Below are positions 25,318 through 33,196 of a stretch of DNA of 64,000 nucleotides, piece by piece. The translations under genes and the position numbers were made by a program. The notes beneath the pieces are model-generated. The model saw nothing but the letters and a program-made list of their open reading frames with translations, had not been told where the DNA came from and searched no databases. The stretch spans positions 3,910,514-3,974,513 of the forward strand of contig NZ_CP098502.1 in assembly GCF_024220175.1 (NCBI RefSeq), in the 5' to 3' direction. Origin of the DNA: Paraconexibacter antarcticus. GTDB taxonomy: Bacteria > Actinomycetota > Thermoleophilia > Solirubrobacterales > Solirubrobacteraceae. The stretch's first letter is position 1. Every line of letters starts with the position of its first letter.

Positions 25318-26379
25318 TCAGGACGGCGCCGGAGGGCGCGCCCGCACGAGGGCCGGGCCGAGGTCGGCGACCGCCGCCGCCCCCACGAGGGTCATCGCTC
25401 GGACCGTGTCCTCGACGAGCGCAGCGAGCACCCGGCCCACTCCCTCCTCGCCGCCGCAGGCCAGGCCCCACAGGTACGGCCGGCCGACGAGCACGGCGCT
25501 CGCCCCGAGCGCGAGCGCCCGCACGACATCGCCACCGTCGCGGATCCCCCCGTCGACGAGCACCGGGACGGCGCCCGCGACCGCCGCGACGACCGCGGGC
25601 AGCGCCACCGCCGTCGGCAGGCTGCCGTCGAGCTGGCGCCCCCCGTGGTTCGAGACGACGACGGCGGCCGCGCCCGCGTCGACCGCGCGCCGCGCGTCAC
25701 CGGGGTCGAGGATGCCCTTGACGATCACCGGCAGGTCGGCCGCCGACGCCGTCCACGCGACGTCCGCCCACGTGAGGGCCTGCCAGCCGCCGACGGGCGG
25801 CTTCGCGGCGAGCGGGTGCGCGCCGCCGAGGTGGGTGGCGAGGGTCACGCCGGCCGGGAACGGCACCGGGCCGTGGCGTCGCTCGCGCTCGCGCCGCCCG
25901 GGCACCGGCAGGTCGGCGGTGAGGACGACGTGCGTGTACCCGTGCTCGCGCGCCCGCCGCAGCACCGCGGCGACGTGGCCGCGGTCCTCCCCCATGTAGA
26001 GCTGGAACCAGCGCTCGCCGCCCGGCGCCGCCGCGGCGACCTCGGCGAGGTCGGCGGTCGCCCGGGTCGACAGGCACGACACGACCCCGGCCGTCGCCGC
26101 CGCCCGCGCCGTCGCCACCTCGCCGTCGGGGTGGAGCAGCCGCTGCGCGGCCACCGGGGCCAGGAGGACCGGCGCCGCGAGGTCGCGGCCGAGGAGCGTG
26201 ATGCGCGGGTCGGCGGCCGCGACCCCGGTGAGCACGCGGGGCACGAGCCACAGCGCGCGCCACGCCGCCTCGTTGTCGGCGAGCGTCTGCTCGTCCCCGG
26301 CCCCGCCCGCGAAGTAGTCGTGGACGGCCTCCGGCAGCCGCGAGCGGGCGTCGTCGTGCAGGGCGCGCAGGAGCTCCAT
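25318..26379 (-). CDS. FMN-dependent alpha-hydroxy-acid oxidase/dehydrogenase
   Basis: A 353-residue TIM-barrel flavoenzyme of the lactate oxidase/glycolate oxidase family, oxidising 2-hydroxy acids to 2-keto acids. DYFAGGAGDEQTL near residue 20 is the N-terminal signature, with WFQLYM mid-protein. The active-site block VSNHGGRQLDG contains the catalytic histidine and substrate-binding arginine. VLVDGGIRDGGDVVRALALG and VGRPYLWGLA bind FMN phosphate. There is no signal peptide or membrane anchor. The substrate (lactate, mandelate or glycolate) is undetermined. The GC-rich frame upstream of this ATG is not included. Confidence 0.9.
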   Translation of the reverse strand: MELLRALHDDARSRLPEAVHDYFAGGAGDEQTLADNEAAWRALWLVPRVLTGVAAADPRITLLGRDLAAPVLLAPVAAQRLLHPDGEVATARAAATAGVVSCLSTRATADLAEVAAAAPGGERWFQLYMGEDRGHVAAVLRRAREHGYTHVVLTADLPVPGRRERERRHGPVPFPAGVTLATHLGGAHPLAAKPPVGGWQALTWADVAWTASAADLPVIVKGILDPGDARRAVDAGAAAVVVSNHGGRQLDGSLPTAVALPAVVAAVAGAVPVLVDGGIRDGGDVVRALALGASAVLVGRPYLWGLACGGEEGVGRVLAALVEDTVRAMTLVGAAAVADLGPALVRARPPAPS

Positions 26380-26429
26380 GGAAGAAGGAGCGATCGTATT
26401 CCGCGGGGCCGCCGTACCCTGCAGGACCA

Positions 26430-27350
26430 ATGTCCCTCGTTCTCGTCACCGGCGCGTCCGGCTACGTCGGTGCCGCGATCGTCCCGCGCCTGAAGGCCTC
26501 GGGCCACGAGGTGCGCGCCTTCGCGCGGACGCCGTCCAAGGTCACCGCGGCCGTCGACGGCATCGTCGCGGGCGACGCGGTCACCGGCCAGGGGCTCGAC
26601 CGCGCCCTCGACGGCGTCGACGTCGCGTACTTCCTCATCCACTCGATGGAGGGGACGACAGAGGGCTTCGACGCGACCGAGGCCCGGGCGGCGGAGAACT
26701 TCGCCGCGGCGGCCCGCAGGGCGGGTGTGCGGCGAGTCGTGTACCTCGGCGGGCTCGTGCCGACGGAGTCCGCCCCGTCGCGTCATCTCGGCAGCCGCCT
26801 CGCGGTCGAGCGCATCCTCCTCGACAGCGCCCCCGAGGCGGTCGCCTTCCGCGCCTCGATCGTCATCGGCGCCGGCTCGCGGTCGTTCCGCTTCCTCGTG
26901 CGCCTCGTCGAGCGCACGCCGGTCCTCCCGCTCCCCTCGTGGCAGCGCTTCCGCACGCAGCCGATCGACGAGCGCGACGTCCTCGCCCTCCTCCACGCCG
27001 CCGGGACGCGCGACGACGTCACCGGCGCCGCGACGTACGACATCGGCGGCCCGGACATCGTCACCTACGGCGACCTCATCCGCCGCATCCGCGACAGCAT
27101 GCTCGTGCACCGGCCGACGATCGCCCTCCCCCTGAGCGTCACGCCGATCGCGTCGAAGGTCGCGGCGGCCATCGCCGGCGAGGACCCGGCGCTCATCGAA
27201 CCCCTGATGGAGAGCCTCGGCAGCGACCTCGTCGCCGACCCGACCCACGACGCCGCCGGCCGGTTCGGCGTGCGCCTGCACTCCTTCGACGCCGCCATCG
27301 AGCGGTCGCTCCGCGACTGGGAGGCCGTGGAGCCGCTCTGCGCGCGCTGA
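26430..27350 (+). CDS. NAD(P)-binding atypical SDR / NmrA-like oxidoreductase
   Basis: A 306-residue Rossmann-fold protein. The N-terminal TGASGYVGAAIVPRL is the dinucleotide-binding loop (TGxxGxxG). VVYLGGLVPTE and the following segments resemble complex-I NDUFA9-like and YesF/NmrA atypical SDRs. The usual YxxxK catalytic pair is not evident, so it may be a sensor or act on quinone-like substrates. TACCCT sits nine bases before the ATG, consistent with a leaderless mRNA. An SRPBCC gene follows 25 bases downstream with its own -10. Confidence 0.82.
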   Translation: MSLVLVTGASGYVGAAIVPRLKASGHEVRAFARTPSKVTAAVDGIVAGDAVTGQGLDRALDGVDVAYFLIHSMEGTTEGFDATEARAAENFAAAARRAGVRRVVYLGGLVPTESAPSRHLGSRLAVERILLDSAPEAVAFRASIVIGAGSRSFRFLVRLVERTPVLPLPSWQRFRTQPIDERDVLALLHAAGTRDDVTGAATYDIGGPDIVTYGDLIRRIRDSMLVHRPTIALPLSVTPIASKVAAAIAGEDPALIEPLMESLGSDLVADPTHDAAGRFGVRLHSFDAAIERSLRDWEAVEPLCAR

Positions 27351-27375
27351 CGCGGCCACGCTAGGTTCGACGCTC

Positions 27376-27822
27376 ATGAGCGATCCCGTCGTCACGCAGA
27401 TCGACATCGCGGCGCCGCCGGAGGCGGTCTGGGCCGTCGTCATGGACCCCGAGCGGCTCCACGAGTGGGTGAGCATCCACCGCGGCCTCGGCGAGCACTC
27501 GACCGGAGAGCCCGCCGTCGGCGCGACGATGGAGCAGTCCCTCACGCTGCGCGGCGCCAAGTTCAAGGTCCACTGGGAGCTCGCGAGGTGCGACGCCCCG
27601 AACCTCGCCGAGTGGCGCGGCAAGGGCCCGGCGCGGTCCAAGGCCGAGACGGCGTACCGCCTGGAGGCCATCGACGGCGGCACCCGCTTCCACTACCGCA
27701 ACGAGTTCAAGGCCCCCCTCGGGCCGCTCGGCGCGGTCGCCTCCAAGGCGCTCGTCGGCGGGCTGCCGGCGAAGGAGGCCCACGCCTCGCTGAACGCGCT
27801 GAAGGCCCTGCTCGAAGGCTGA
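27376..27822 (+). CDS. SRPBCC-family (polyketide cyclase/dehydrase-like) protein
   Basis: A 148-residue START-like lipid/ligand-binding fold. IDIAAPPEAVWAVVMDPERLHEWV at the N-terminus (about residues 9-32) is the typical SRPBCC opening, and TRFHYRNEFKAPLGPLG and the C-terminal helix (AHASLNALKALLEG) complete the fold. Ligand unknown. TAGGTT lies eight bases upstream of the ATG, another leaderless arrangement. Convergent with the cyclase-response-regulator gene. Confidence 0.85.
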   Translation: MSDPVVTQIDIAAPPEAVWAVVMDPERLHEWVSIHRGLGEHSTGEPAVGATMEQSLTLRGAKFKVHWELARCDAPNLAEWRGKGPARSKAETAYRLEAIDGGTRFHYRNEFKAPLGPLGAVASKALVGGLPAKEAHASLNALKALLEG

Positions 27823-27858
27823 GCCGTCGCGGGGCGGGCGCCGGTGGCCCGCGCCCGT

Positions 27859-29073
27859 TCAGGTCTCGCGCGTGACGAGGCCGGTCTCGTAGGCGAGCAC
27901 GACCGCCTGCACGCGGTCGCGGAGACCGAGCTTCCCGAGCATCCGCGCGACGTGCGTCTTCACCGTCGCCTCGCCGAGGATGAGCTCGGTGGCGATCTCG
28001 GCGTTCGAGAGGCCACGGGCGACGAGCCGCAACACCTCGAGCTCCCGGCCGGTGAGCGCGGTGAGCTGCTCGGGGACCCCGTCCCCCGCGGGCCGCGCCG
28101 CCCGGGTGAACTCGCCGATGAGCCGCCGGGTGATCGACGGCGCGATGAGCGCGTCCCCCGCCGCCGCCACGCGCACGGCGTCGAGCAGCCGGTCGGACGG
28201 GGTGTCCTTCAGGAGGAAGCCGCTCACCCCGATGCGCAGGGCGCGGAAGACGTACTCGCTGGCGTCGAAGGTCGTCAGCATGACGACGGCGGTGCGGTTC
28301 TCCGGGTCCTCGAGGATGCGCTCGGCCGCGGCGAGCCCGTCGAGCTCGGGCACGCGGATGTCCATGAGGACGACGTCCGGCCGGCGGCGCGCGACGACGT
28401 CGACCGCGGCGCGCCCGTCGCCCGCCTCGCCGACGACGGTCATGTCGGCCTCCGCGTCGAGGATGACGCGGAAGCCCGCGCGCAGCAGGCGCTGGTCGTC
28501 GGCGACGACGACGGAGATCTGGCGCGGCGCGGCCTCCGGGGGCGCGTGGAGGTCGCCGGCGCCGTCCGGGTCCTCGCGCCACAGGACGCTCGCGGTCGCG
28601 ACCGGCTCGGCGATGCCCTTCAGGCGCATGCTGCCCGCCGGCGCCACCGCCTCGGTCACCCGTGAGCCCGCGATCTGCCGGACGATCTCGCTCACGAGGA
28701 TCTCGCCGTCGCCGGCGGCGTCGCACAGGCGGCTCGCGACGATGACCGGCCGCCCGTAGAGGTCCGCCCCCTCGGCGAGCGGCTCGCCGGCGTCCACCCC
28801 AACCCGCATCGCCGGCCCGCCCGGCACCGCGGCGGCGGCCCGCTGCATCTCGACGGCGCAGCGCACGGCCTCGACCGCGCTCGTGAAGACGACCATGAGG
28901 CCGTCACCGGTGGACTTCACCTCGCGTCCGCCGTGGCCGGCGACCACGCCGCGGAGCGCCGCGAAGTGGGCGCGGCGGATCGCGTCGCCCGCGTCGTCGC
29001 CGCGTCCGTCGAAGAGTGCGGTCGAGCCGACGAGGTCGGTGAAGAGCACGGTGACGAACGAGGGCTCGGGCAT
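27859..29073 (-). CDS. Class III nucleotide-cyclase domain fused to NarL/LuxR-type response regulator
   Basis: A 404-residue fusion. Residues about 5-165 form a class III adenylate/guanylate cyclase homology domain: FTDLVGST with metal aspartate D13, KSTGDGLMVVF with the second metal aspartate and the base-specifying lysine, and GRPVIVASRLCDAA. The last block keeps the arginine but has I where active cyclases have the transition-state asparagine, so catalysis is doubtful. Residues about 195-315 are a receiver domain (VVADDQRLLRAGFRVIL, phospho-acceptor in VVLMDIRVPELDG, LLKDTP), followed by a LuxR helix-turn-helix (LTGRELEVLRLVARGLSNAEIA). It is divergent from two histidine kinases, with a perfect palindrome between. 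Upstream ATGs at 29097 and 29124 are alternatives. Confidence 0.87.
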   Translation of the reverse strand: MPEPSFVTVLFTDLVGSTALFDGRGDDAGDAIRRAHFAALRGVVAGHGGREVKSTGDGLMVVFTSAVEAVRCAVEMQRAAAAVPGGPAMRVGVDAGEPLAEGADLYGRPVIVASRLCDAAGDGEILVSEIVRQIAGSRVTEAVAPAGSMRLKGIAEPVATASVLWREDPDGAGDLHAPPEAAPRQISVVVADDQRLLRAGFRVILDAEADMTVVGEAGDGRAAVDVVARRRPDVVLMDIRVPELDGLAAAERILEDPENRTAVVMLTTFDASEYVFRALRIGVSGFLLKDTPSDRLLDAVRVAAAGDALIAPSITRRLIGEFTRAARPAGDGVPEQLTALTGRELEVLRLVARGLSNAEIATELILGEATVKTHVARMLGKLGLRDRVQAVVLAYETGLVTRET

Positions 29074-29109
29074 GGGCAGCAGCATCATCATCGCCGCCCG
29101 CGCGGGTGC

Positions 29110-29129
29110 CGTCATCCCCGGGGATGACG
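29110..29129. promoter_or_regulatory. Candidate response-regulator operator (perfect palindrome)
   Basis: CGTCATCCCCGGGGATGACG is a perfect 20-base palindrome in the divergent region between the cyclase-response-regulator gene and the histidine-kinase operon. A NarL/DesR-type dimer bound here could control both directions. Confidence 0.6.
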
Positions 29130-29230
29130 CATCTGCCGCACGTTCACCCGGACGGCGGACGCGCCCCTGGCCCGGCGGCCCGATCCTTGCGATGCTCCTA
29201 TCGACCACGTTTCAGGAGGACGGCACGCAC

Positions 29231-30364
29231 ATGCCCACCCAGACGACGTCCCCGCAGGTCCGGATCGGTCGACTCGACGTCGCGATCACGCTGCTCCTCA
29301 GCGCGCTCGGGATCGGCCTGATGATCGAGAACGTGTACACCACGGACGTCTCGGCGCCCGACGTCGCGTTCCTCGCGATCCCGGCCTTCGTCGCCGTGAC
29401 GATCCCGCTCCTGTGGCGGACCGTCGACCCGATCAGGGCGCTCGGCGCCGTGGTCGTCGCCCTCGCCCTGCACGCGATCGTCTTCGGGTCGGCCGTGCGC
29501 TGCGGGGTCGCCTTCCCCGCCCTTGGCTTCCTCGCCTTCTCCGCCGCCTCGCGGCGGGACGGCCGGGAGGCGCAGGCGGGACTCGGCCTCGCGGTCCTCG
29601 GCGCGGTCCTCGTCGGGGCCGGCGACTTCCTCGGCTTCGGCGTCGCCGTGTTCGGCGCGCCGATCATCACCCTCGCGTGGGGCCTCGGCCGTGTGGCCGC
29701 CTCCCGCCGCCGGCTGGCCGCCGACCTGCGCGTCCGCAACGACGAGCTCCGGGTCGCCCGCGACGAGCGCGCCCGGCTCGAGGTCGCGTCCGACCGTGCG
29801 CAGCTCTCGCACGACCTCGACGCGCTGCTGCACCGGCGCCTCGGGGAGCTCGCCCGCCTCGCCGACCGGGGCGAGCGGAGCGTCGCCGACGGCACTGCCA
29901 CGGCCGTCCTCTCCGATATCGAGCGGGAGAGCCGCGCGACCCTCGACGAGATGCGCGAGCTCGTCGGCGTCCTGCGCAGCGACCACGACGGCTCCGCGAC
30001 GACGACGCCGCAACCGACCCTCACGTCGCTCGAGGCGCTCGTCGTCCGGGCCAAGGGCGCCGACGCCCGGCTGAGCGTCGACGGTGACCCGCGGGTGCTC
30101 CCCGCCGGCGTGGAGCTGTCGGCCTACCGGGTCGTCGAGCACCTCCTCGACGCCCTCGAGGACGCCCCCGGGATCGCCGTGAACGTCCGCTTCGCCGACG
30201 ACATGCTCGAGCTCTCCGTCGGCGGGCCGATGCGCCGCCGCAGCGAGGTCAGCGCCGCCGTCGCCCGCGCCCGGGAGCGGGTCGAGCTCCACCGCGGCTC
30301 CCTGCGGACGAGCACGCACGGCGGGCGCGCCGAGGCGGTCGCCGCCCTGCCGCTGATCGCCTGA
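29231..30364 (+). CDS. Membrane histidine-kinase-like protein with degenerate catalytic core
   Basis: A 377-residue protein. About four to five hydrophobic helices occupy residues 15-160, followed by a coiled coil (LRVRNDELRVARDERARLEV) and a DesK/NarX-like dimerisation region with histidine in LSHDLDALLHRR, where active kinases have ExxRIxRELHDxxxH. The ATPase region lacks a recognisable N-box and glycine box (RVVEHLLDALEDA; TSTHGGRAEAVA). It may be a pseudokinase partner of the next gene, which starts two bases after its stop. AGGAGG lies about 11 bases before the ATG. Confidence 0.75.
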   Translation: MPTQTTSPQVRIGRLDVAITLLLSALGIGLMIENVYTTDVSAPDVAFLAIPAFVAVTIPLLWRTVDPIRALGAVVVALALHAIVFGSAVRCGVAFPALGFLAFSAASRRDGREAQAGLGLAVLGAVLVGAGDFLGFGVAVFGAPIITLAWGLGRVAASRRRLAADLRVRNDELRVARDERARLEVASDRAQLSHDLDALLHRRLGELARLADRGERSVADGTATAVLSDIERESRATLDEMRELVGVLRSDHDGSATTTPQPTLTSLEALVVRAKGADARLSVDGDPRVLPAGVELSAYRVVEHLLDALEDAPGIAVNVRFADDMLELSVGGPMRRRSEVSAAVARARERVELHRGSLRTSTHGGRAEAVAALPLIA

Positions 30365-30365
30365 C

Positions 30366-31343
30366 ATGGGGTACCGGGGCCTCGCCTCCGTCGTCGTCGC
30401 GACCGTCCTCGCCGCCGCCCTCGCGACGACGCGGAACGGCGGCGACAGCGTGCTGGGGGCCTTCGTGTTCGTCGCCGAGATGGCGGCGGCGTTCGGCCTC
30501 GGTCGCTACGCCTCGCCGGTCCCGGGCGGCGTGGCGGCCACGCTGCTCCTCGTCGCGGCGGTGGCGCAGGGCGGCGGGAACGAGGCGCCGAACGCCTTCA
30601 GCGTCCTCTTCCCCCTCCTGGCCGGCTACGGGCTGCGTGGCCGCGACCGGCTCGCCGAGGAGCTCGCGGCGCGCGGGGCCGAGCTCGACGCCGAGCGGGA
30701 CGTCTACGCCGGGTTGTCGGTCCGCTACGAGCGCGCCCGGATCGCCGCGGAGCTCCATGACATCGTCGCGCACGCGATCAGCGTCATGGTCGTGCAGGCG
30801 AGCGCGGGGCAGCGTCTCGCCGCCGTCGACCCGGGCCTCACACGCGAGACGTTCTCCGCCATCGGTGAGGCCGCCCGCCAGGCCGAGGCGGACATGGGCC
30901 GGCTCGTGGCGCTGCTCGCCGACGAGGAGGAGGTGGCGGACGCCCCCGACCTGGCGCTCGTGCAGGAGCTCGTCGCCCGTGCGGTCGGCACCGGGCTCGA
31001 CGTGACGCTCCGGCTCGAGGGCGACCACGCGGCGCTGCCGGCGAGCGCGGTGCGCAGCACGTTCCTCGTCGTCCGCGAGGGCCTGACGAACGCCCTGCGC
31101 TATGCCTCGGGCGCGCCGGTCCGCGTCCTCGTCGCCGCCCGGCCCGACGAGCTCCTCGTCGAGGTCGTCAACGCCGCCGCCCCCGGAGCGCCCGACCTCG
31201 CCGGGCACGGGAGCGGGAACGGGCTCCGCGGGCTGCGGGAGCGCCTGGACTCCTGCGGCGGCCGCCTTGATGCCGGCCCGACGGGCGACGGTGGGTGGCA
31301 GCTGCGCGCACGGCTGCCCCGGCTGGCGGTGGCGGTGCGCTGA
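30366..31343 (+). CDS. Sensor histidine kinase, HisKA_3 (DesK/NarX) type
   Basis: A 325-residue kinase. Residues 1-100 hold about four short hydrophobic helices. The phospho-acceptor motif is ERARIAAELHDIVAHAISV near residue 120-140. The ATPase domain has the N-box VREGLTNALRYA near 240 and the glycine motif GHGSGNGLRGLRERL near 285. It is immediately downstream of the degenerate kinase and divergent from the cyclase-response-regulator, its probable cognate partner. The three form a compact two-component locus. Confidence 0.9.
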   Translation: MGYRGLASVVVATVLAAALATTRNGGDSVLGAFVFVAEMAAAFGLGRYASPVPGGVAATLLLVAAVAQGGGNEAPNAFSVLFPLLAGYGLRGRDRLAEELAARGAELDAERDVYAGLSVRYERARIAAELHDIVAHAISVMVVQASAGQRLAAVDPGLTRETFSAIGEAARQAEADMGRLVALLADEEEVADAPDLALVQELVARAVGTGLDVTLRLEGDHAALPASAVRSTFLVVREGLTNALRYASGAPVRVLVAARPDELLVEVVNAAAPGAPDLAGHGSGNGLRGLRERLDSCGGRLDAGPTGDGGWQLRARLPRLAVAVR

Positions 31344-31361
31344 GGGGGCGGCGCTCTCGGA

Positions 31362-31410
31362 GGTGAGTGGAATCCTGCTGCTGCCAGGGAGCAGTGGGAC
31401 TCCACTCACC
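31362..31410. terminator. Long hairpin between kinase gene and convergent MDH-like gene
   Basis: GGTGAGTGGA pairs with TCCACTCACC (10 bp), continued inward by partly paired TCC/GGA and TGCT/AGCA. It lies between convergent genes. Confidence 0.65.
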
Positions 31411-31502
31411 GTGGTGAGCACCGTCTCGCGCAGCCCTCCACCCGAACCACCCGCACGTCCGTGATCGTCCGTGCGCCCACAGACCGCCCGCCCGCCCCGC
31501 CC

Positions 31503-32048
31503 CTACCCCTCGTCGAACGCCTGGATCCCCCGCGCGCCGATCCGCGCGGGGACGCTGCCCCAGCTCCCCTCGCCGCCCTGGGCGGTCGTCTGGACCGTCA
31601 CCTCGACCGTGCGGTCGCGATCCGCGAGCACGTGATCGACGAGCTGCGCCGCGGCGGCGGCGCGCCGGGTGGACGGGCCCGTCGCCGCCCCGGCGCCGAT
31701 GCCGATGACCCGCTGACGCGGCCAGCGGAGCTCGTCCTGGAGTGCGCGGGCGTCGGCCGCGACATCGGCGGTCGCGACGATGAGGACGGTGTCGGGGCAG
31801 CGGATCCGCAGGTCCTCCGCCGGCGGTGGCTGGCCCTCGCACACGACGACGACGTCGGCGGCGGTGAGCTCGTGGGCGGGCACCGGGCCGGCGACCCGCG
31901 CCTCGGCCGCGAGCGCCACCGCGGCCGCCTGCAGCGCTCCGCCGTCCTCCCCGGTCAGCAGCAGGTGGGAGTCATCCCGGGCTACGAGGAGCAGCGCGAC
32001 GGCGCGGGCGGTCTCCGAGGTGCCGATCACGACGATCCGATGACGCAT
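31503..32048 (-). CDS. Truncated malate/lactate-dehydrogenase-like protein
   Basis: A 181-residue protein. The N-terminal half is Rossmann-like (IVVIGTSETARAVALLLVARD, then ADVVVVCEGQPPP and CPDTVLIVATADV). The C-terminal half (LVDHVLADRDRTVEVTVQTT, then SVPARIGARGI) matches by eye the terminal strands of malate/lactate dehydrogenases. The middle third, with the catalytic histidine and the substrate-binding arginines, is missing. Typical MDH/LDH are about 310-330 residues. It is therefore probably non-catalytic. TAGTGT lies six bases before the ATG, so the gene looks expressed. A complete mdh lies 1.1 kb away. Confidence 0.65.
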   Translation of the reverse strand: MRHRIVVIGTSETARAVALLLVARDDSHLLLTGEDGGALQAAAVALAAEARVAGPVPAHELTAADVVVVCEGQPPPAEDLRIRCPDTVLIVATADVAADARALQDELRWPRQRVIGIGAGAATGPSTRRAAAAAQLVDHVLADRDRTVEVTVQTTAQGGEGSWGSVPARIGARGIQAFDEG

Positions 32049-32222
32049 GGGGCGACACTATCCGCTCGCACGGCCCCCGGCGGCCGCCTCCGATTACCGG
32101 TAAGTCACTGGGACCGCGAACACGCTGATTTTGCGCGTGTTTCCGCGACGTCGCATCGCACAAGAGCTCTCACCGTCGGCCGCTGTTTTGTTGGAACATT
32201 TTCTGTCAGACTCGTCTGTCTG

Positions 32223-32618
32223 ATGACTGATTTTCTCGACGAGAAGAAGCAGGAGATCGCGGCTCGCCTGAAGGAGCTGCGCCCGTTGGTGGAGGAGTAC
32301 CACCGCCTCGAGGCCGCGGCCGCCGCGCTCGACGGCGTGGAGACTCCTGCCGCTGCCCCGGCCGCGCGCCGCGGGCGTCGCCCGAGCACGTCCAAGCCCG
32401 CGGGGAGCGGCTCGGGACGCGGGCGCCCGAAGGGCTCGGGCACCCGCTCCAAGCAGGCGCTGGCCTCTGTCACGGCCCAGCCCGGGATCACGATCCCCGA
32501 GCTCGCGCAGGGCATGGGCATCGCCCAGAACTACCTCTACCGCGTCATGCCCGAGCTGCAGAAGGACGGGCTCGTGCGCAAGGAAGGGCGCGGCTGGTAC
32601 CCGGTCGAGGCGGCGTAG
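32223..32618 (+). CDS. Small DNA-binding protein: coiled coil, AT-hook-like linker, winged helix
   Basis: A 131-residue basic protein. Residues 1-40 are a charged helix (LDEKKQEIAARLKELRPLVE), likely a dimerising coiled coil. Residues 50-80 are a flexible basic linker containing RRGRRPS and GRGRPKGSG, the latter an AT-hook core (GRP flanked by basic residues). Residues 80-131 resemble a winged helix-turn-helix (ITIPELAQGMGIAQNYLYRVM, then GLVRKEGRGWYPV). It is likely a nucleoid-associated protein or regulator. The promoter region (32100-32220) is AT-rich for this genome and contains a CAGAC-TC-GTCTG dyad just before the start. No ribosome site is clear. Confidence 0.75.
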   Translation: MTDFLDEKKQEIAARLKELRPLVEEYHRLEAAAAALDGVETPAAAPAARRGRRPSTSKPAGSGSGRGRPKGSGTRSKQALASVTAQPGITIPELAQGMGIAQNYLYRVMPELQKDGLVRKEGRGWYPVEAA

Positions 32619-32691
32619 CCGTCCGCCGCCCCGCGCTTCACCTGAGCCGCCGGTTTTCCGGCAGTCGCTGATTTTCGGATACGGTTCCGGC

Positions 32692-33138
32692 ATGGCCATC
32701 GACGGATCCGCCACCATCGAGATCGACGCACCGATCGAGCGCTGCTTCGAGGTCGCCGCCGACGTCGAGCGCTCTCCGCGCTGGCAGCCGGAGATCAAGA
32801 GCGCGATCGTCACCGAACGCGGCCCCGGCGGCGAGCAGACGTACGTTGAGACGAAGGTCGACGGCAAGGTCCGCACGCTCACGTCGGACCTGCGCTTCAC
32901 CTACGACGGGCCCACCGGCATGTCGTGGAACCAGGAGAAGGGCGACCTGAAGAAGGTCAGCGGCTCGTGGGAGCTCGTCGATCTCGGCGACGGTCGCACG
33001 CAGGCGACGTACAACCTCCACGTCGACTTCGGCCGCACGCTCGGGCTCGTCATCCGCGGCCCGCTCGTCGACATCCTGCGCGGCCAGCTCTGCGACTCGA
33101 TGCCCGGCAAGCTCAAGGCGTTCGTCGAGGCGGAGTAG
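32692..33138 (+). CDS. SRPBCC-family (polyketide cyclase-like) protein
   Basis: A 148-residue START-like protein beginning with ATIEIDAPIERCFEVAADVE and containing RSPRWQPEIK and the C-terminal helix LVDILRGQLCDSMPGKLKAF. This matches the actinobacterial Polyketide_cyc2 subgroup. Ligand unknown. TACGGT lies six bases before the ATG, a leaderless arrangement. It is convergent with mdh, with a hairpin between. Confidence 0.87.
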   Translation: MAIDGSATIEIDAPIERCFEVAADVERSPRWQPEIKSAIVTERGPGGEQTYVETKVDGKVRTLTSDLRFTYDGPTGMSWNQEKGDLKKVSGSWELVDLGDGRTQATYNLHVDFGRTLGLVIRGPLVDILRGQLCDSMPGKLKAFVEAE

Positions 33139-33154
33139 CCCGGTCGGCGGCGGA

Positions 33155-33176
33155 GCGGGGCCGCACCGGCCCCCGC
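33155..33176. terminator. Hairpin between SRPBCC gene and mdh
   Basis: GGGGCCG-CAC-CGGCCCC stem, extended by GC pairs with one bulge. It sits between convergent genes. Confidence 0.6.
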
Positions 33177-33196
33177 CCCATCACGGCATCGGCGGC

